A program made the position numbers and the translations under genes. Below, piece after piece: positions 6,983 to 15,270 of a DNA stretch of 25,341 bases (positions are counted from its first letter, which is position 1; each line of letters begins with the position of its first letter). The stretch comes from CAVZRC01 sp052148775 (GTDB lineage: Bacteria; Planctomycetota; Planctomycetia; Isosphaerales; Isosphaeraceae). The notes under the pieces were generated by a model. That model did no database searches, had not been told where the DNA came from, and saw nothing but the letters and a program-made list of their open reading frames with translations. The stretch covers positions 1 through 25,341 of the forward strand of contig JBKQHM010000384.1 in assembly GCA_052148775.1 (NCBI GenBank), written 5' to 3'.

Positions 6983-7611
6983 TCCATTTCCTCGATCTGT
7001 TTCTCGAACGAAACCTCATCGGATTCGCGAGCTGGCGTAGCCGGGATGCTTGGAAACAGGCCGGCCTTCTGTGCTCGGGTCACAAATTTTCGGACACCCT
7101 TATCGATCGCCAGTTCCAGCAATTCGCGCATCTCCTCTTCGGAGGGTATCTCCGAAGTTTCCGGCTTGTGCCGGGACCTGACATAACAAGCGCCCCGGCG
7201 GAGAATCGGAGGCCCTTTGCCTTTGCCAGGCCGTTGAAAGTCCCGACTGCAAAGGATCCGGATATCCTCGAACTCGTGGACCCGAATGATCACGAAACGC
7301 CGGACTCGGAATGTCGGGGCTTCCAACTCAAAATGGACACTCGGGCTCGCAAATTCGTTCACCTTCTCCGCGAGTTCGTCGTAATTCAGCCACGACTCGA
7401 CCTCGTCATCATCAAAACCGACGGGGTCGAGCGTGTCGGATTCCACGCCGATGATCACAAAGCCGCCATCCCGCCGATTCGCCATTCCCAGAGCGGCCCG
7501 GATGATCCCAGCCAGGAACACTGGGTCCGTCCGGTTTCCACGACCCTTGAATTCCACACCATTGGTTTCGTGGCCTCGGGCCAACAGGCTCTCGAACTCC
7601 TGTTCCGTCAC
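6979..7611 (-). CDS. Schlafen AlbA_2 domain protein
   Basis: The 210-residue product starts at a GTG (7611) with GAGGGAG about six bases ahead of it. It opens with EFESLLARGHETNGVEFKGRG, the ExxxxEFK entry of the AlbA_2 (Schlafen-type) domain, then RAALGMANRRDGGFVIIGVE, the 'AxANxxGGxxxIGV' core that in this superfamily forms the nucleic-acid-binding or nuclease-like pocket, and ends that domain near residue 150 (GACYVRSRHKPETS). No ATPase or helicase part follows, so it is a single-domain member with a short acidic helical tail. Schlafen-like proteins act on tRNA/rRNA or DNA in several defence settings. A role in this island's defence is inferred from position, and it heads a three-gene reverse operon. 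Confidence 0.85.
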   Translation of the reverse strand: MTEQEFESLLARGHETNGVEFKGRGNRTDPVFLAGIIRAALGMANRRDGGFVIIGVESDTLDPVGFDDDEVESWLNYDELAEKVNEFASPSVHFELEAPTFRVRRFVIIRVHEFEDIRILCSRDFQRPGKGKGPPILRRGACYVRSRHKPETSEIPSEEEMRELLELAIDKGVRKFVTRAQKAGLFPSIPATPARESDEVSFEKQIEEME

Positions 7612-7651
7612 GGCGCTCCCTCGCTTTCACTCGGGGTCTCGATCAATTGAG

Positions 7652-7681
7652 ATTATTCGCTCGCTTGCCGCATCAGGTCAA
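7652..7681 (-). promoter_or_regulatory. Sigma70-type promoter for the AlbA_2 operon
   Basis: Read on the reverse strand, TTGACC (7676-7681) and AATAAT (7652-7657) are separated by 18 bp, with 5 of 6 matches in each box. The start codon is about 40 bp downstream. A GTCAAT/ATTGAC inverted repeat (7677-7696) overlaps the -35 and could be an operator. Confidence 0.5.
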
Positions 7682-7786
7682 TCCAATCTAATTGACATTC
7701 ATGAGTGAATTCGCGCCCCTGTCCGCGCCAAGATCGCCTCGTCGTTGCTTGCGTCACGAGATTGTTGCATAGTAGGAAGCGAGGAG

Positions 7787-7802
7787 GCGCCTGTAGCTCA
7801 GC
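7787..7802 (+). other. tRNA 5'-end-like tract upstream of drmA
   Basis: GCGCCTGTAGCTCAGC reproduces the acceptor, position 8-9 and D-arm start of many bacterial tRNAs. The following bases form neither a D-stem partner nor an anticodon arm, so this is not a tRNA gene. It may be a recombination scar at the right edge of the cargo block, or chance. Confidence 0.3.
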
Positions 7803-7838
7803 CGAGGCGATTCCTGTCCCGCGTCGAAGAGGACCGCC

Positions 7839-10800
7839 ATGAAGCCCGTCGAAGTCCGATGCCAGCTCGTCGAAGCCCTGCGCCTGGACCTGGTCGGCCC
7901 TGAGAACGGCACCGATCTGGAATCCGAAGTGCTGCCCCAGGCCCCCTCGCGCTGGTATCTGACCGGGTTCCTCGTGCCCCTGGAGGCCGGCGAAGCCCAG
8001 AAGAGCGACGAGACAGCGAACGACGACTTCGACGCCCCCGCCGCCGGTGGCGACGCGACCGTTGACGACACCACGCCGGAGCCGCCGGCCGCACGTCGGG
8101 CGTTCTTTCCCTCCTCGATTGGCCAGAGTCTTCTCGTCTCCAAGCAGACCCGAAAGCTCCAGGTCCAAGTGAACTGGGGCGATTACCGCGCCGAGCCCCT
8201 GGACGCCCCGGTGGATGGCGAGGAGAGTCCGCCTCCCGAGGTGAGTGGCCGAATGCCGCTGCGGTGGAGGCGATCGCCCCATCGGGTGGAGATGACCCTG
8301 AATCTCCCCGCCGAGACCGCCAGGGCCATCGAGCACGAGGTCCCGGATAGCGTCGGGCTGCGGGTGGCCGTCTCGGTCCGCCCCGTGCAAGCCCTGGGGA
8401 TCGCCGAGGGCATGGTCCCCGACGGGACACGCTCGGTTTCCGTCTTCCTGGTCAATCACCGCATCCCGGGCTCTGACGACCTGCGCGACGAGCGCTTCAT
8501 CTTCCAGGCCGGATTGACCGCCCACGCGGCCGAGCCGCTGATCCCCCGTCCGAATTTGAAGGGCCACGTGACCCTGGAGTGGGACGAGCGCGTCGCCGAC
8601 CTGCAATACCGCGACGTCTACGAATATTCGGTGGGACACGGCATCGCGACGCATTCCGAAATCGACGCCGATGGCACCTGCCACACCGCCCGCACGTGCT
8701 GGATTCCCGCAGCCGAGGTCGAGCGCGTCGCACCTGCCAGGATCGCGAACGTCGAGCTTCGCATGGACGCCCTCGCTGAGTTGGCCGATGGTCCGGCCGC
8801 TCGGAGGGCCCTCGGGCCTTTCGTGAACCAGTACCAAGATTGGATCGCGGACCAGAAGAAGGTTCTGCCCTCGCTGACACCCAATCGCCGCGAGATGTCT
8901 GAAGCCCTGTTTCAACGAGCCGGCGGCGCAGCGAAGCGCATCGAGGACGGCATCCAGGTTCTCGACGACAAGGACGTGTTGTTCGCCTTCCGCATGGCCA
9001 ACCGCGTGATGGCCAGGGCCGCCCGCCGTCGCTTCGGCCCGATGCAAGGCAAGGAGGAGGCCACGGTCGATGCGCCGACCTGGCGGCCATTCCAGATTGC
9101 CTTCATCCTGATGAACCTCCCCGGCATCGTGGACCCGCACCACGATGACCGGGAGGTGGTCGATCTGCTGTTCTTCCCGACCGGCGGCGGCAAGACGGAA
9201 GCCTATCTCGGCCTGGCGGCCTTCACCCTGGTCTATCGCCGCCTGAAAAACCCGGATTACGCCTCACCGGGACTCAGCGTACTGATGCGCTACACGCTCC
9301 GGCTGCTGACGCTCGACCAGCTCAGCCGCGCGGCAACGCTGATCTGCGCCCTCGAGTTGGAGCGGCTCAAGGACCCGAACACGCTCGGCCCATGGCCGTT
9401 CGAGATCGGCCTCTGGGTCGGCCGGGCCGCCACGCCGAACCAGATGGGCTTCAAGGGCGACAACAATCCGTATTCCGCCCGATCGAAGACCATCGCCTTC
9501 CAGAACGACGACCGCAAGCCCGCCCCGATCCCCCTCGAAAACTGTCCCTGGTGCGGCGACAAGTTCAAGCCCCAGTCCTTCCAGCTCTTGCCCAACGCGA
9601 ACGAACCGACAGACCTCCGCGTGGTCTGCCTGAATCGCCGTTGCGACTTCACCCGCAACCAGCCGCTGCCGATCCTGGCCGTTGACGAGCCCATCTATCG
9701 CCGGCTTCCGTGCTTCCTGATTGCGACCGTGGACAAGTTCGCCGCCATGCCCTGGACCGGCCAGGTCGGGGCCTTCTTCGGCCGCGCCGACCGCTACGAC
9801 CAGCACGGATTCTACGGGCCTTGCGAGAAAGACCAGGGACGCACGCTGCCGGCACCCCTGCATCCGCCGGACCTCATCATCCAGGACGAATTGCATCTGA
9901 TCTCTGGCCCCATGGGGACCATGGTCGGGCTTTACGAGTGTGCCCTGGACGAGCTATGCAGCCGGGTCATCGACGGGAAGAGGGTACGACCCAAGATCAT
10001 CGCCTCGACCGCCACGGTCCGTCGGGCCGAGAACCAGATCCAGGCGCTGTTCAACCGACGGGAAGTCGATATCTTCCCGCCGCCGGGTCCCGATCGCCGC
10101 GACTCATTCTTTGCCGAGACCCATTCGACCGGCAAGAGCAACCCACGCCTCTACCTGGGACTCGCCGCCCAGGGACGCAGTCTCAAGGTCGTGATGTTGC
10201 GGACCTATCTGGCCCTGCTCGGGGCCAGCCAGAAAGCCTACGACGCCGACGGCGGCAAGAAGAACGCCGATAACGCCGCCGATCCCTACATGACGTTGCT
10301 GGGCTATTTCAACAGCCTGCGCGAACTCGGGGGCAGCCGCCGCATCGTCGAGGACGAAGTCAACACCCGGCTCACTGGCTACGTAAATCGCAAGCGCATC
10401 GGCCAGAAAGAAGGGCTCTTCGCCAACCGCTCCATCGCCTACGAGGTCGTCGAACTAACCTCCCGCGTGCCCACCAACGAGGTCTCCGAGGCCAAACGCC
10501 AGTTGGCACTGCGGTTCAACGAGAAGGACCGGGTGGACGTGGCGATCGCCACCAACATGATCTCGGTCGGCCTCGACATCACCCGGCTCGGCCTGATGGT
10601 CGTACTCGGCCAGCCCAAGACCTGCGCCGAGTACATCCAGGCGACCAGCCGCGTCGGCCGCGACTCTGACCGGCCCGGCCTGGTCGTCACGCTGCTCAAT
10701 ATCCACCGGCCGCGCGACCGATCGCATTTCGAGCGGTTCGAGGTCTTCCATCAGTCGTTCTACCGCACCGTCGAGGCGACGAGCGTCACGCCGTTCTCAC

Positions 10801-11270
10801 CGCGAGCCCTCGACCGCGGGCTGGCCGGCACCCTGGTCGCCCTGTCACGCCTGGGTCACGCCCCGATGACGCCGCCCAAGGGAGCGGTCGAGATCCTCCA
10901 CGAGCGGAACGCCCTGGATTTCGTGGTCCAGACCCTCTCCGATCGGGCGAGCAGCCACGCCACCCTGGAATTGGCCGAATCCGAGGCGCTCCGCCAGGGC
11001 GTCCGCGACCGGGCCAAGGACCTATTCGACACCTGGAGCCAGATCGCCCACGAGTACCAGGACAAGGGCACCGCCCTGCAATACAACTCGACCGAGGTCG
11101 GGGCTGCGAAGCCGTTGCTGCACGACTTCCTCGACCCCGAGCTCAAGTCCATGCACCCGCGACATAAGAAATTCCGGGCGAACCGCTCGATGCGCGACGT
11201 CGAGCCCAGCGTCAACTTGTGGCTGCGGACGATGGACAACGTCGAGATCGAACCGGAGGATCAGCCATGA
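7839..11270 (+). CDS. drmA: DISARM helicase-domain protein DrmA
   Basis: This 1143-residue protein has the start preceded by GAGGA at six bases. The N-terminal 440 residues are family-specific. The superfamily 2 motor follows: Walker A FFPTGGGKTEAYLG (P447-K452), a DEAH-like IIQDELHLISGP (D683-H686), motif III IASTATV (around 721-727) and motif VI YIQATSRVGRDSDRPG (A935-R941). Between the Walker A and DELH motifs, C569-x2-C572 and C597-x4-C602 could form a zinc ribbon. DrmA is a core subunit of DISARM, which restricts unmodified phage DNA. In structural work the DrmA-DrmB complex loads on DNA with a 5' overhang. The drmB start overlaps its stop, and it ends at the usual family length. The call is firm from motifs plus neighbours. 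Confidence 0.95.
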   Translation: MKPVEVRCQLVEALRLDLVGPENGTDLESEVLPQAPSRWYLTGFLVPLEAGEAQKSDETANDDFDAPAAGGDATVDDTTPEPPAARRAFFPSSIGQSLLVSKQTRKLQVQVNWGDYRAEPLDAPVDGEESPPPEVSGRMPLRWRRSPHRVEMTLNLPAETARAIEHEVPDSVGLRVAVSVRPVQALGIAEGMVPDGTRSVSVFLVNHRIPGSDDLRDERFIFQAGLTAHAAEPLIPRPNLKGHVTLEWDERVADLQYRDVYEYSVGHGIATHSEIDADGTCHTARTCWIPAAEVERVAPARIANVELRMDALAELADGPAARRALGPFVNQYQDWIADQKKVLPSLTPNRREMSEALFQRAGGAAKRIEDGIQVLDDKDVLFAFRMANRVMARAARRRFGPMQGKEEATVDAPTWRPFQIAFILMNLPGIVDPHHDDREVVDLLFFPTGGGKTEAYLGLAAFTLVYRRLKNPDYASPGLSVLMRYTLRLLTLDQLSRAATLICALELERLKDPNTLGPWPFEIGLWVGRAATPNQMGFKGDNNPYSARSKTIAFQNDDRKPAPIPLENCPWCGDKFKPQSFQLLPNANEPTDLRVVCLNRRCDFTRNQPLPILAVDEPIYRRLPCFLIATVDKFAAMPWTGQVGAFFGRADRYDQHGFYGPCEKDQGRTLPAPLHPPDLIIQDELHLISGPMGTMVGLYECALDELCSRVIDGKRVRPKIIASTATVRRAENQIQALFNRREVDIFPPPGPDRRDSFFAETHSTGKSNPRLYLGLAAQGRSLKVVMLRTYLALLGASQKAYDADGGKKNADNAADPYMTLLGYFNSLRELGGSRRIVEDEVNTRLTGYVNRKRIGQKEGLFANRSIAYEVVELTSRVPTNEVSEAKRQLALRFNEKDRVDVAIATNMISVGLDITRLGLMVVLGQPKTCAEYIQATSRVGRDSDRPGLVVTLLNIHRPRDRSHFERFEVFHQSFYRTVEATSVTPFSPRALDRGLAGTLVALSRLGHAPMTPPKGAVEILHERNALDFVVQTLSDRASSHATLELAESEALRQGVRDRAKDLFDTWSQIAHEYQDKGTALQYNSTEVGAAKPLLHDFLDPELKSMHPRHKKFRANRSMRDVEPSVNLWLRTMDNVEIEPEDQP

Positions 11271-13096
11271 GCTCCTCCAGGACCAAGAACAAGAAGCCTC
11301 CCGGACAGGTCCGGCAGAGCCAGGTCGTGACGACATTCGGGCCGGGCTCGATGTTCGACCTGCCCAACCATTCGGTGATCGTCGGCGGCCTCGAATTCTG
11401 GACGAAGGGGGACGAAGTTCTGGAGCCCCGGCTGGTCGCCAAGCTCAAGGACTTGCTCCAGATTCCGAGCCTCGCGCTGTACGCTCCCCCGCCCGACAAC
11501 GAAGATCCGACCTCGACTCAGAAAACGGGCATCACCTGCTGGCAATTCCCCGAGTGGTTCATCACCCAGGGGGCCCTGGCCACGGAATCCGGGCGCTCAA
11601 CCCGCTCGCGCCGGCTCATCCCCCGGTCTTCACTGTCGAAGAGCAAATTCGTAGACCATAGCAAGAAACCGCAGCCGGTCGTGCCAGTCCGTTTCGTGAG
11701 GGCCTGCCGCAAGGGGCATATCGGAGACATCGACTGGTATTACTTCGTCCACAGGGGAACGACGGCCTGCCGACGCGACCTCTGGATCGACGAACGCGGG
11801 ACCAGCGGCGACCTGTCCGAGGTGTGGGTCCGCTGCGAATGCAAGGCCGAACGCCCGATCATCGAAGCGACCAAGGCCGACATGTACGCCCTCGGCCGCT
11901 GCAACGGCTGGCAGCCCTGGCTCGGCCCTCGCGTCTTCGAGGCGTGCGACGAGGCGAACCGGATGCTGGTCCGCACGGCGAGCAACGCCTACTTCCCGCA
12001 GACGATGAGCGTCATCTCGCTCCCTGATCGGGATGAGGCCGTGTCCAAGGCCGTCGATCAGGTCTGGGAGCACTATCTCCAGTACATCGAAGACCTCGAC
12101 GACCTGGCCAAGGAGCGCAAGCGTAAGCCTCCCGTGGCGGCCGCGCTGGAGGGATTCGCCGACGATGACGTCTTCGCGGAAATCCAGTCCCGGAAGGAGG
12201 GGACGACTCCGGGGCTCGACAAGTCGGTCAAGGAAGCGGAGTTCGAGACCCTGGTGAGCGTCGAGGAGGAGATCGGCTCGGACAAGCCCGACGGCGACTT
12301 CTTCGCCCGCTACCTGCCCAAGAAACACTGGGATCAGCCCTGGATGGCCGCGGTGGAGCGGGTCGTCCTGGTCCATCGGCTCCGCGAGGTGATCGCCACC
12401 GTCGGGTTCACTCGCTTCGAGTCGTCTTCACCCGACGTCGAAGGCGAACTGGATGTTGGCGTCACGAGAGCCCAACTGGCGCGCGACGTCTCCTGGCTCC
12501 CGGCCATTGAGAATCGGGGCGAGGGAATCTTCATCCAGTTCAAGAGCGAGGCGATCGACGCCTGGATGGAAAAGCCCGCAGTCAAGCGTCGCGGCGAACA
12601 GCTCTTGGCCGGCTTCGACGCCTGGATGAAGGACCATGACAAGAGCAAGCGCAAGTTCTTCGGGCTCCCCTACATCCTGCTCCACTCGCTCTCGCACCAG
12701 CTCATCACCTCGGTCGCTCTCGAATGCGGCTACCCGGCAAGCTCGATCCGGGAACGCATCTACTCGGGCACCTACGGTCGTGGCATCCTGCTCTATACCG
12801 GGACCTCGGACGCGGAAGGCACGATGGGAGGGCTGGTCCAGGCCGGCCGACAGATCGCCCGCCACCTGAAGGCCGCGATCGACCTCGGCCGGCTCTGCTC
12901 GAACGACCCGGTCTGTGCCCAGCACGCTCCCGAGAACCAGCACGAATGCCGGTTCCTGCACGGGGCCGCCTGCCACGGCTGCCTGCTGATTGCGGAGACC
13001 TCGTGCGAGCAGCATAACGATTTCCTCGACCGGGCCCTGGTGATCTCCACGGTGGACGGCAACGGCGCCGAGTTCTTTCAGCAGGACGGATCATGA
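11267..13096 (+). CDS. drmB: DISARM DUF1998 protein DrmB
   Basis: The 609-residue product begins at the ATG overlapping the drmA stop (ATGA). The first residues include VRQSQVVTTFGPGSMFDLPN, which is typical of DrmB. The C-terminal DUF1998 domain starts near LPYILLHSLSHQLITSVALE (from about residue 467) and continues through YTGTSDAEGTMGGLV. A cysteine set C544, C550, C569, C572 and C580 (CSNDPVC ... CHGCLLIAETSC) marks the family's probable zinc site. DrmB partners DrmA in the core complex. The sequence in the middle (residues 280-350) is acidic and charged and varies between family members. Overlaps with both neighbours mean near-equal expression of A, B and C. Confidence 0.95.
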   Translation: MSSSRTKNKKPPGQVRQSQVVTTFGPGSMFDLPNHSVIVGGLEFWTKGDEVLEPRLVAKLKDLLQIPSLALYAPPPDNEDPTSTQKTGITCWQFPEWFITQGALATESGRSTRSRRLIPRSSLSKSKFVDHSKKPQPVVPVRFVRACRKGHIGDIDWYYFVHRGTTACRRDLWIDERGTSGDLSEVWVRCECKAERPIIEATKADMYALGRCNGWQPWLGPRVFEACDEANRMLVRTASNAYFPQTMSVISLPDRDEAVSKAVDQVWEHYLQYIEDLDDLAKERKRKPPVAAALEGFADDDVFAEIQSRKEGTTPGLDKSVKEAEFETLVSVEEEIGSDKPDGDFFARYLPKKHWDQPWMAAVERVVLVHRLREVIATVGFTRFESSSPDVEGELDVGVTRAQLARDVSWLPAIENRGEGIFIQFKSEAIDAWMEKPAVKRRGEQLLAGFDAWMKDHDKSKRKFFGLPYILLHSLSHQLITSVALECGYPASSIRERIYSGTYGRGILLYTGTSDAEGTMGGLVQAGRQIARHLKAAIDLGRLCSNDPVCAQHAPENQHECRFLHGAACHGCLLIAETSCEQHNDFLDRALVISTVDGNGAEFFQQDGS

Positions 13097-13890
13097 CTTC
13101 CGCGCTGTTCCAGCTCACCTCCGAGGATTTGAGCCAGCTCGCCGCGGCCCTCCGCACCGGCCGTATCGCCCCGCCATTCAGCCCACTGGTCCTGCGGCGC
13201 TACCTTCCCGAACGCATGGCCGCTCTGGTTGCCGTCGAACTTCAGCAGCGGGTCACCGAAGGCATGGAATCCCGCTACCTGGCGGATTGCCTCGAAATGC
13301 TCTGCCAGGACCGTCGGCAACGCCCCGTGGCCGAGGACCTGATCGACCTCGTCTGGACCGGCCCTGAAGCCCCCGGCATCGTGAACCGGGACACGAGCGT
13401 CGTGGTGAGGGAGATGTTCCAGGGCGCCCGGGAATCGGTCATGGTGGCCGGCTATGCCGTGTATCAGGGTCACACCGTCTTCAAATCACTCGCCGAACGC
13501 ATGGACCAGAATCCGCAACTGAGCGTCCAGATGTTCCTCGATATCCAACGGCCGTTACACGATCACTCCAATTCTTCCGAGTTGGTGCGCCGCTTCGCCG
13601 AGCGTTTCGCCGATCAGCAATGGCCCGGCCAACGGTTCCCCGATCTCTATTACGATCCTCGGTCCCTGGAGACGGACCATGCGAAGCGCGCCAGCCTTCA
13701 CGCAAAATGCATCGTCGTGGACAAAGAGCTCGCCTTCGTTTCCTCGGCCAACTTTACCGAAGCCGCCCAGACGAAGAACATCGAGGTTGGCGTGTTGATT
13801 CGATCCTCAGCCTTTGCCAGAAGGCTATCGGAGCACTTCGAGATTCTTCCTTCGATTTGCGCGGTCAAGCCAGTTCCAATGTCCAGTTAG
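13093..13890 (+). CDS. drmC: DISARM phospholipase D-like protein DrmC
   Basis: This 265-residue protein overlaps the drmB stop (ATGA, 13093-13096). One HxKxxxxD motif is present, H203-K205-D210 in LHAKCIVVDKELAFVSSANFT, with the downstream SSANFT serine/asparagine typical of PLD-type nucleases. A single motif implies a homodimer for catalysis. In characterised DISARM systems DrmC is partly dispensable and its nuclease role is assumed rather than shown. The N-terminal 100 residues are helical. The CDS ends at a clear TAG, 181 bp before the first tRNA gene, and no further DISARM gene follows, so the right border of the system is here. Confidence 0.94.
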   Translation: MTSALFQLTSEDLSQLAAALRTGRIAPPFSPLVLRRYLPERMAALVAVELQQRVTEGMESRYLADCLEMLCQDRRQRPVAEDLIDLVWTGPEAPGIVNRDTSVVVREMFQGARESVMVAGYAVYQGHTVFKSLAERMDQNPQLSVQMFLDIQRPLHDHSNSSELVRRFAERFADQQWPGQRFPDLYYDPRSLETDHAKRASLHAKCIVVDKELAFVSSANFTEAAQTKNIEVGVLIRSSAFARRLSEHFEILPSICAVKPVPMSS

Positions 13891-14071
13891 CGGGAAATCC
13901 GGTGAGCGGGCGCGAACATTGCTCGGAGATCCGGCATCTAACCGATTGAGTTTAGTCAGTAAATCAGTCAGTATTTTGGCGACAAATCGGGAGAATACGG
14001 GCTAACCGATCACAAACCGTGGAATTCATGGAATGACATAAACTCTTTGTAAATACAGATTTCAGCCTATT

Positions 14072-14144
14072 GCCCCGGTGATGAAATGGATGATCATCCC
14101 TCGCTTCTAACGAGGTGTTCCGGGTTCGAATCCTGGTCGGGGCA
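14072..14144 (+). tRNA. tRNA-Arg (UCU)
   Basis: The 73-nt cloverleaf has acceptor GCCCCGG/TCGGGGC, D-stem ATGA/TCAT, anticodon arm CCTCG-CTTCTAA-CGAGG giving UCU, T-arm CCGGG-TTCGAAT-CCTGG, U8, G18-G19-A20 and discriminator A. CCA is not encoded. It is the first gene after DISARM. Confidence 0.88.
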
Positions 14145-14167
14145 TCGGGGATGAATGGAGTCGATCG

Positions 14168-14240
14168 GGTCCCGTCGTCTAGCGGCGAAGACGTCCCTTT
14201 GACGTGGGGAAGACCGGTGGTTCGAGTCCACCCGGGACCA
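14168..14240 (+). tRNA. tRNA-Val (GAC), anticodon call less certain
   Basis: Acceptor GGTCCCG/CGGGACC and T-arm GGTGG-TTCGAGT-CCACC are perfect, and the D-stem is GTCT/AGAC. The best anticodon stem is TCCCT/GGGGA around loop TTGACGT, giving GAC (Val). A Gln-like frame (TTG) would break the stem. Discriminator A; no CCA. Confidence 0.78.
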
Positions 14241-14269
14241 CTCGTCGTGCGTCGAAGCTTTCTCCATAC

Positions 14270-14353
14270 GGAAGGGCTACCCGAATGGCGACGGGACCCG
14301 CTTGGAAAGCGGGCGAGCGATGAGCCTTGCGGGTTCAACTCCCGCCCCTTCCG
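14270..14353 (+). tRNA. tRNA-Ser (GGA)
   Basis: This 84-nt gene has the long class II variable arm. Acceptor GGAAGGG/CCCTTCC, anticodon arm CCCGC-TTGGAAA-GCGGG and T-arm GCGGG-TTCAACT-CCCGC are perfect. One extra base lies between acceptor and D-stem (CTA). Discriminator G; no CCA. Confidence 0.88.
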
Positions 14354-14391
14354 CTCCGGTCCGATCGAAGGAAAGGTCCGGCCTTACTGCT

Positions 14392-14464
14392 GGTGTTCGT
14401 GGTGTAGCGGAAGCACATGAGACTGTGAATCTCAAGGCGACGGGTTCAACTCCCGCCGAACACC
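14392..14464 (+). tRNA. tRNA-His (GUG)
   Basis: The anticodon arm is TGAGA-CTGTGAA-TCTCA. G-1 (14392) faces C73 (14464), the histidine identity pair. Acceptor GTGTTCG/CGAACAC and D-stem GTGT/GCAC pair. The outer T-stem pair is an A-C mismatch. CCA is not encoded. Confidence 0.88.
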
Positions 14465-14607
14465 CTCGTGAATCGTCCGAAGTCCATACAGGGGTGTGCT
14501 CCTGGGAGGGCAGCGAGCCGTCCGGTAACCCGCGAAACGTCTTCGCCACAAACCTTTTCTGCAATACAAGTTGACCCCAACCGAATAGCCAGACGATTGG
14601 GTTACTG

Positions 14608-14940
14608 ATGAGGATCTGGAAGGGCGTCGGGAGGTCGGTTTTCGCCGCCCTGTTCATCCTCGGCGGGGTCGGCCACTTCCTGGCGACCGACGTTTACATG
14701 AAGATCATGCCCCCGTACCTGCCGTACCACCGGGCTTTGGTCCTCCTGAGCGGCGTATTCGAGGTCGCCCTCGGGCTCCTGCTGCTGGTGCCGGCGACCT
14801 CACGGCTCGCAGCCTGGGGCCTGATCGCCTTGCTGGTCGCCGTCTTCCCGGCGAACGTCTGCATGTTCCAGAACCCGGAGAAGTTCGACCTGTCGCCGAC
14901 GCTCCTCCTCCTGAGACTGCCGCTCCAAGGCGTGCTGAGG
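14608..14940 (+). pseudogene. DoxX-family membrane protein, 3'-truncated
   Basis: The N-terminal part is a convincing DoxX-like protein: a first membrane helix (VFAALFILGGVGHFLA), the family's PPYLPYHRALVLLSGVFEVALG, and further helices (LLLLVPATSRLAAWGLIALL, VAVFPANVCMFQNP). Homology stops after LRLPLQGVL, where family members normally have a last membrane helix and end. The frame instead runs on for some 70 unrelated residues to 15159 through sequence belonging to a gene on the other strand. The junction lies within 14931-14945. DoxX proteins are small oxidoreductase-associated membrane proteins of uncertain biochemical role. A chimeric product could still be made, but it is unlikely to be a normal DoxX protein. 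Confidence 0.72.
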
Positions 14941-15014
14941 AGCGTCTGGATGAGTTCCTCAGGCAGATCATCGGGGATGTCGGCGAACAGGTTCGTGAGC
15001 CCATCCATCATCAA
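14931..15014 (-). pseudogene. 5' fragment of a cupin-domain gene
   Basis: On the reverse strand, translation from the ATG triplet at 15014 gives GLTNLFADIPDDLPEELIQT and LLSTP. This is the usual N-terminus of small planctomycetal and proteobacterial cupin proteins. It then runs into the 3' side of the DoxX relic read backwards. The rest of the cupin barrel, with its metal-binding histidines, is gone. The start overlaps the TGA of the small membrane gene upstream, so it was once the second gene of that transcript. Confidence 0.55.
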
Positions 15015-15190
15015 CTCATTATCGGGCGCCTGGTCCCTCCCTTCCGTTTCGCCTCGAAATCCGACTCGTCACCCATTCGGAGGATTGCTTCGGGTCCTCC
15101 CGAGACGTACCACCAGGCAATCGAGGCGAGCCCCAAGACAGTCAGAACTACCCCGCTGAGCCGTAGGATTCGATGCCGGGATGTGCTCAT
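15011..15190 (-). CDS. Small single-pass membrane protein
   Basis: This 59-residue product starts at the ATG at 15190 with GAGGG about six bases ahead. A basic N-terminus (MSTSRHRILR) leads into one membrane helix (LSGVVLTVLGLASIAWWYVS) and a charged tail rich in Glu, Lys and Arg. By the positive-inside rule the N-terminus stays in the cytoplasm. It reads without break and its stop is coupled to the cupin relic. An upstream in-frame extension to 15367 exists but would overlap the pRiA4b gene, so I reject it. I cannot assign a function. Confidence 0.5.
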   Translation of the reverse strand: MSTSRHRILRLSGVVLTVLGLASIAWWYVSGGPEAILRMGDESDFEAKRKGGTRRPIMS

Positions 15191-15270
15191 CCGATCCCTC
15201 GCCGATTCTGAGCCCTCTTCGTTCCCCTCCGTCACCAAGCTCCCGACGATAGCGACCTCCGGCTCTGGCC

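Noticed and set aside
7653..9143. A 496-codon open frame on the reverse strand.
   Set aside because: It is antisense to the N-terminal third of drmA, with no recognisable domain.
13891..14071. AGTCAGTA repeated twice before tRNA array 1, as an attachment site.
   Set aside because: The repeats are short and adjacent, no second copy lies elsewhere in the window, and no integrase gene is present. They could equally be part of a promoter.
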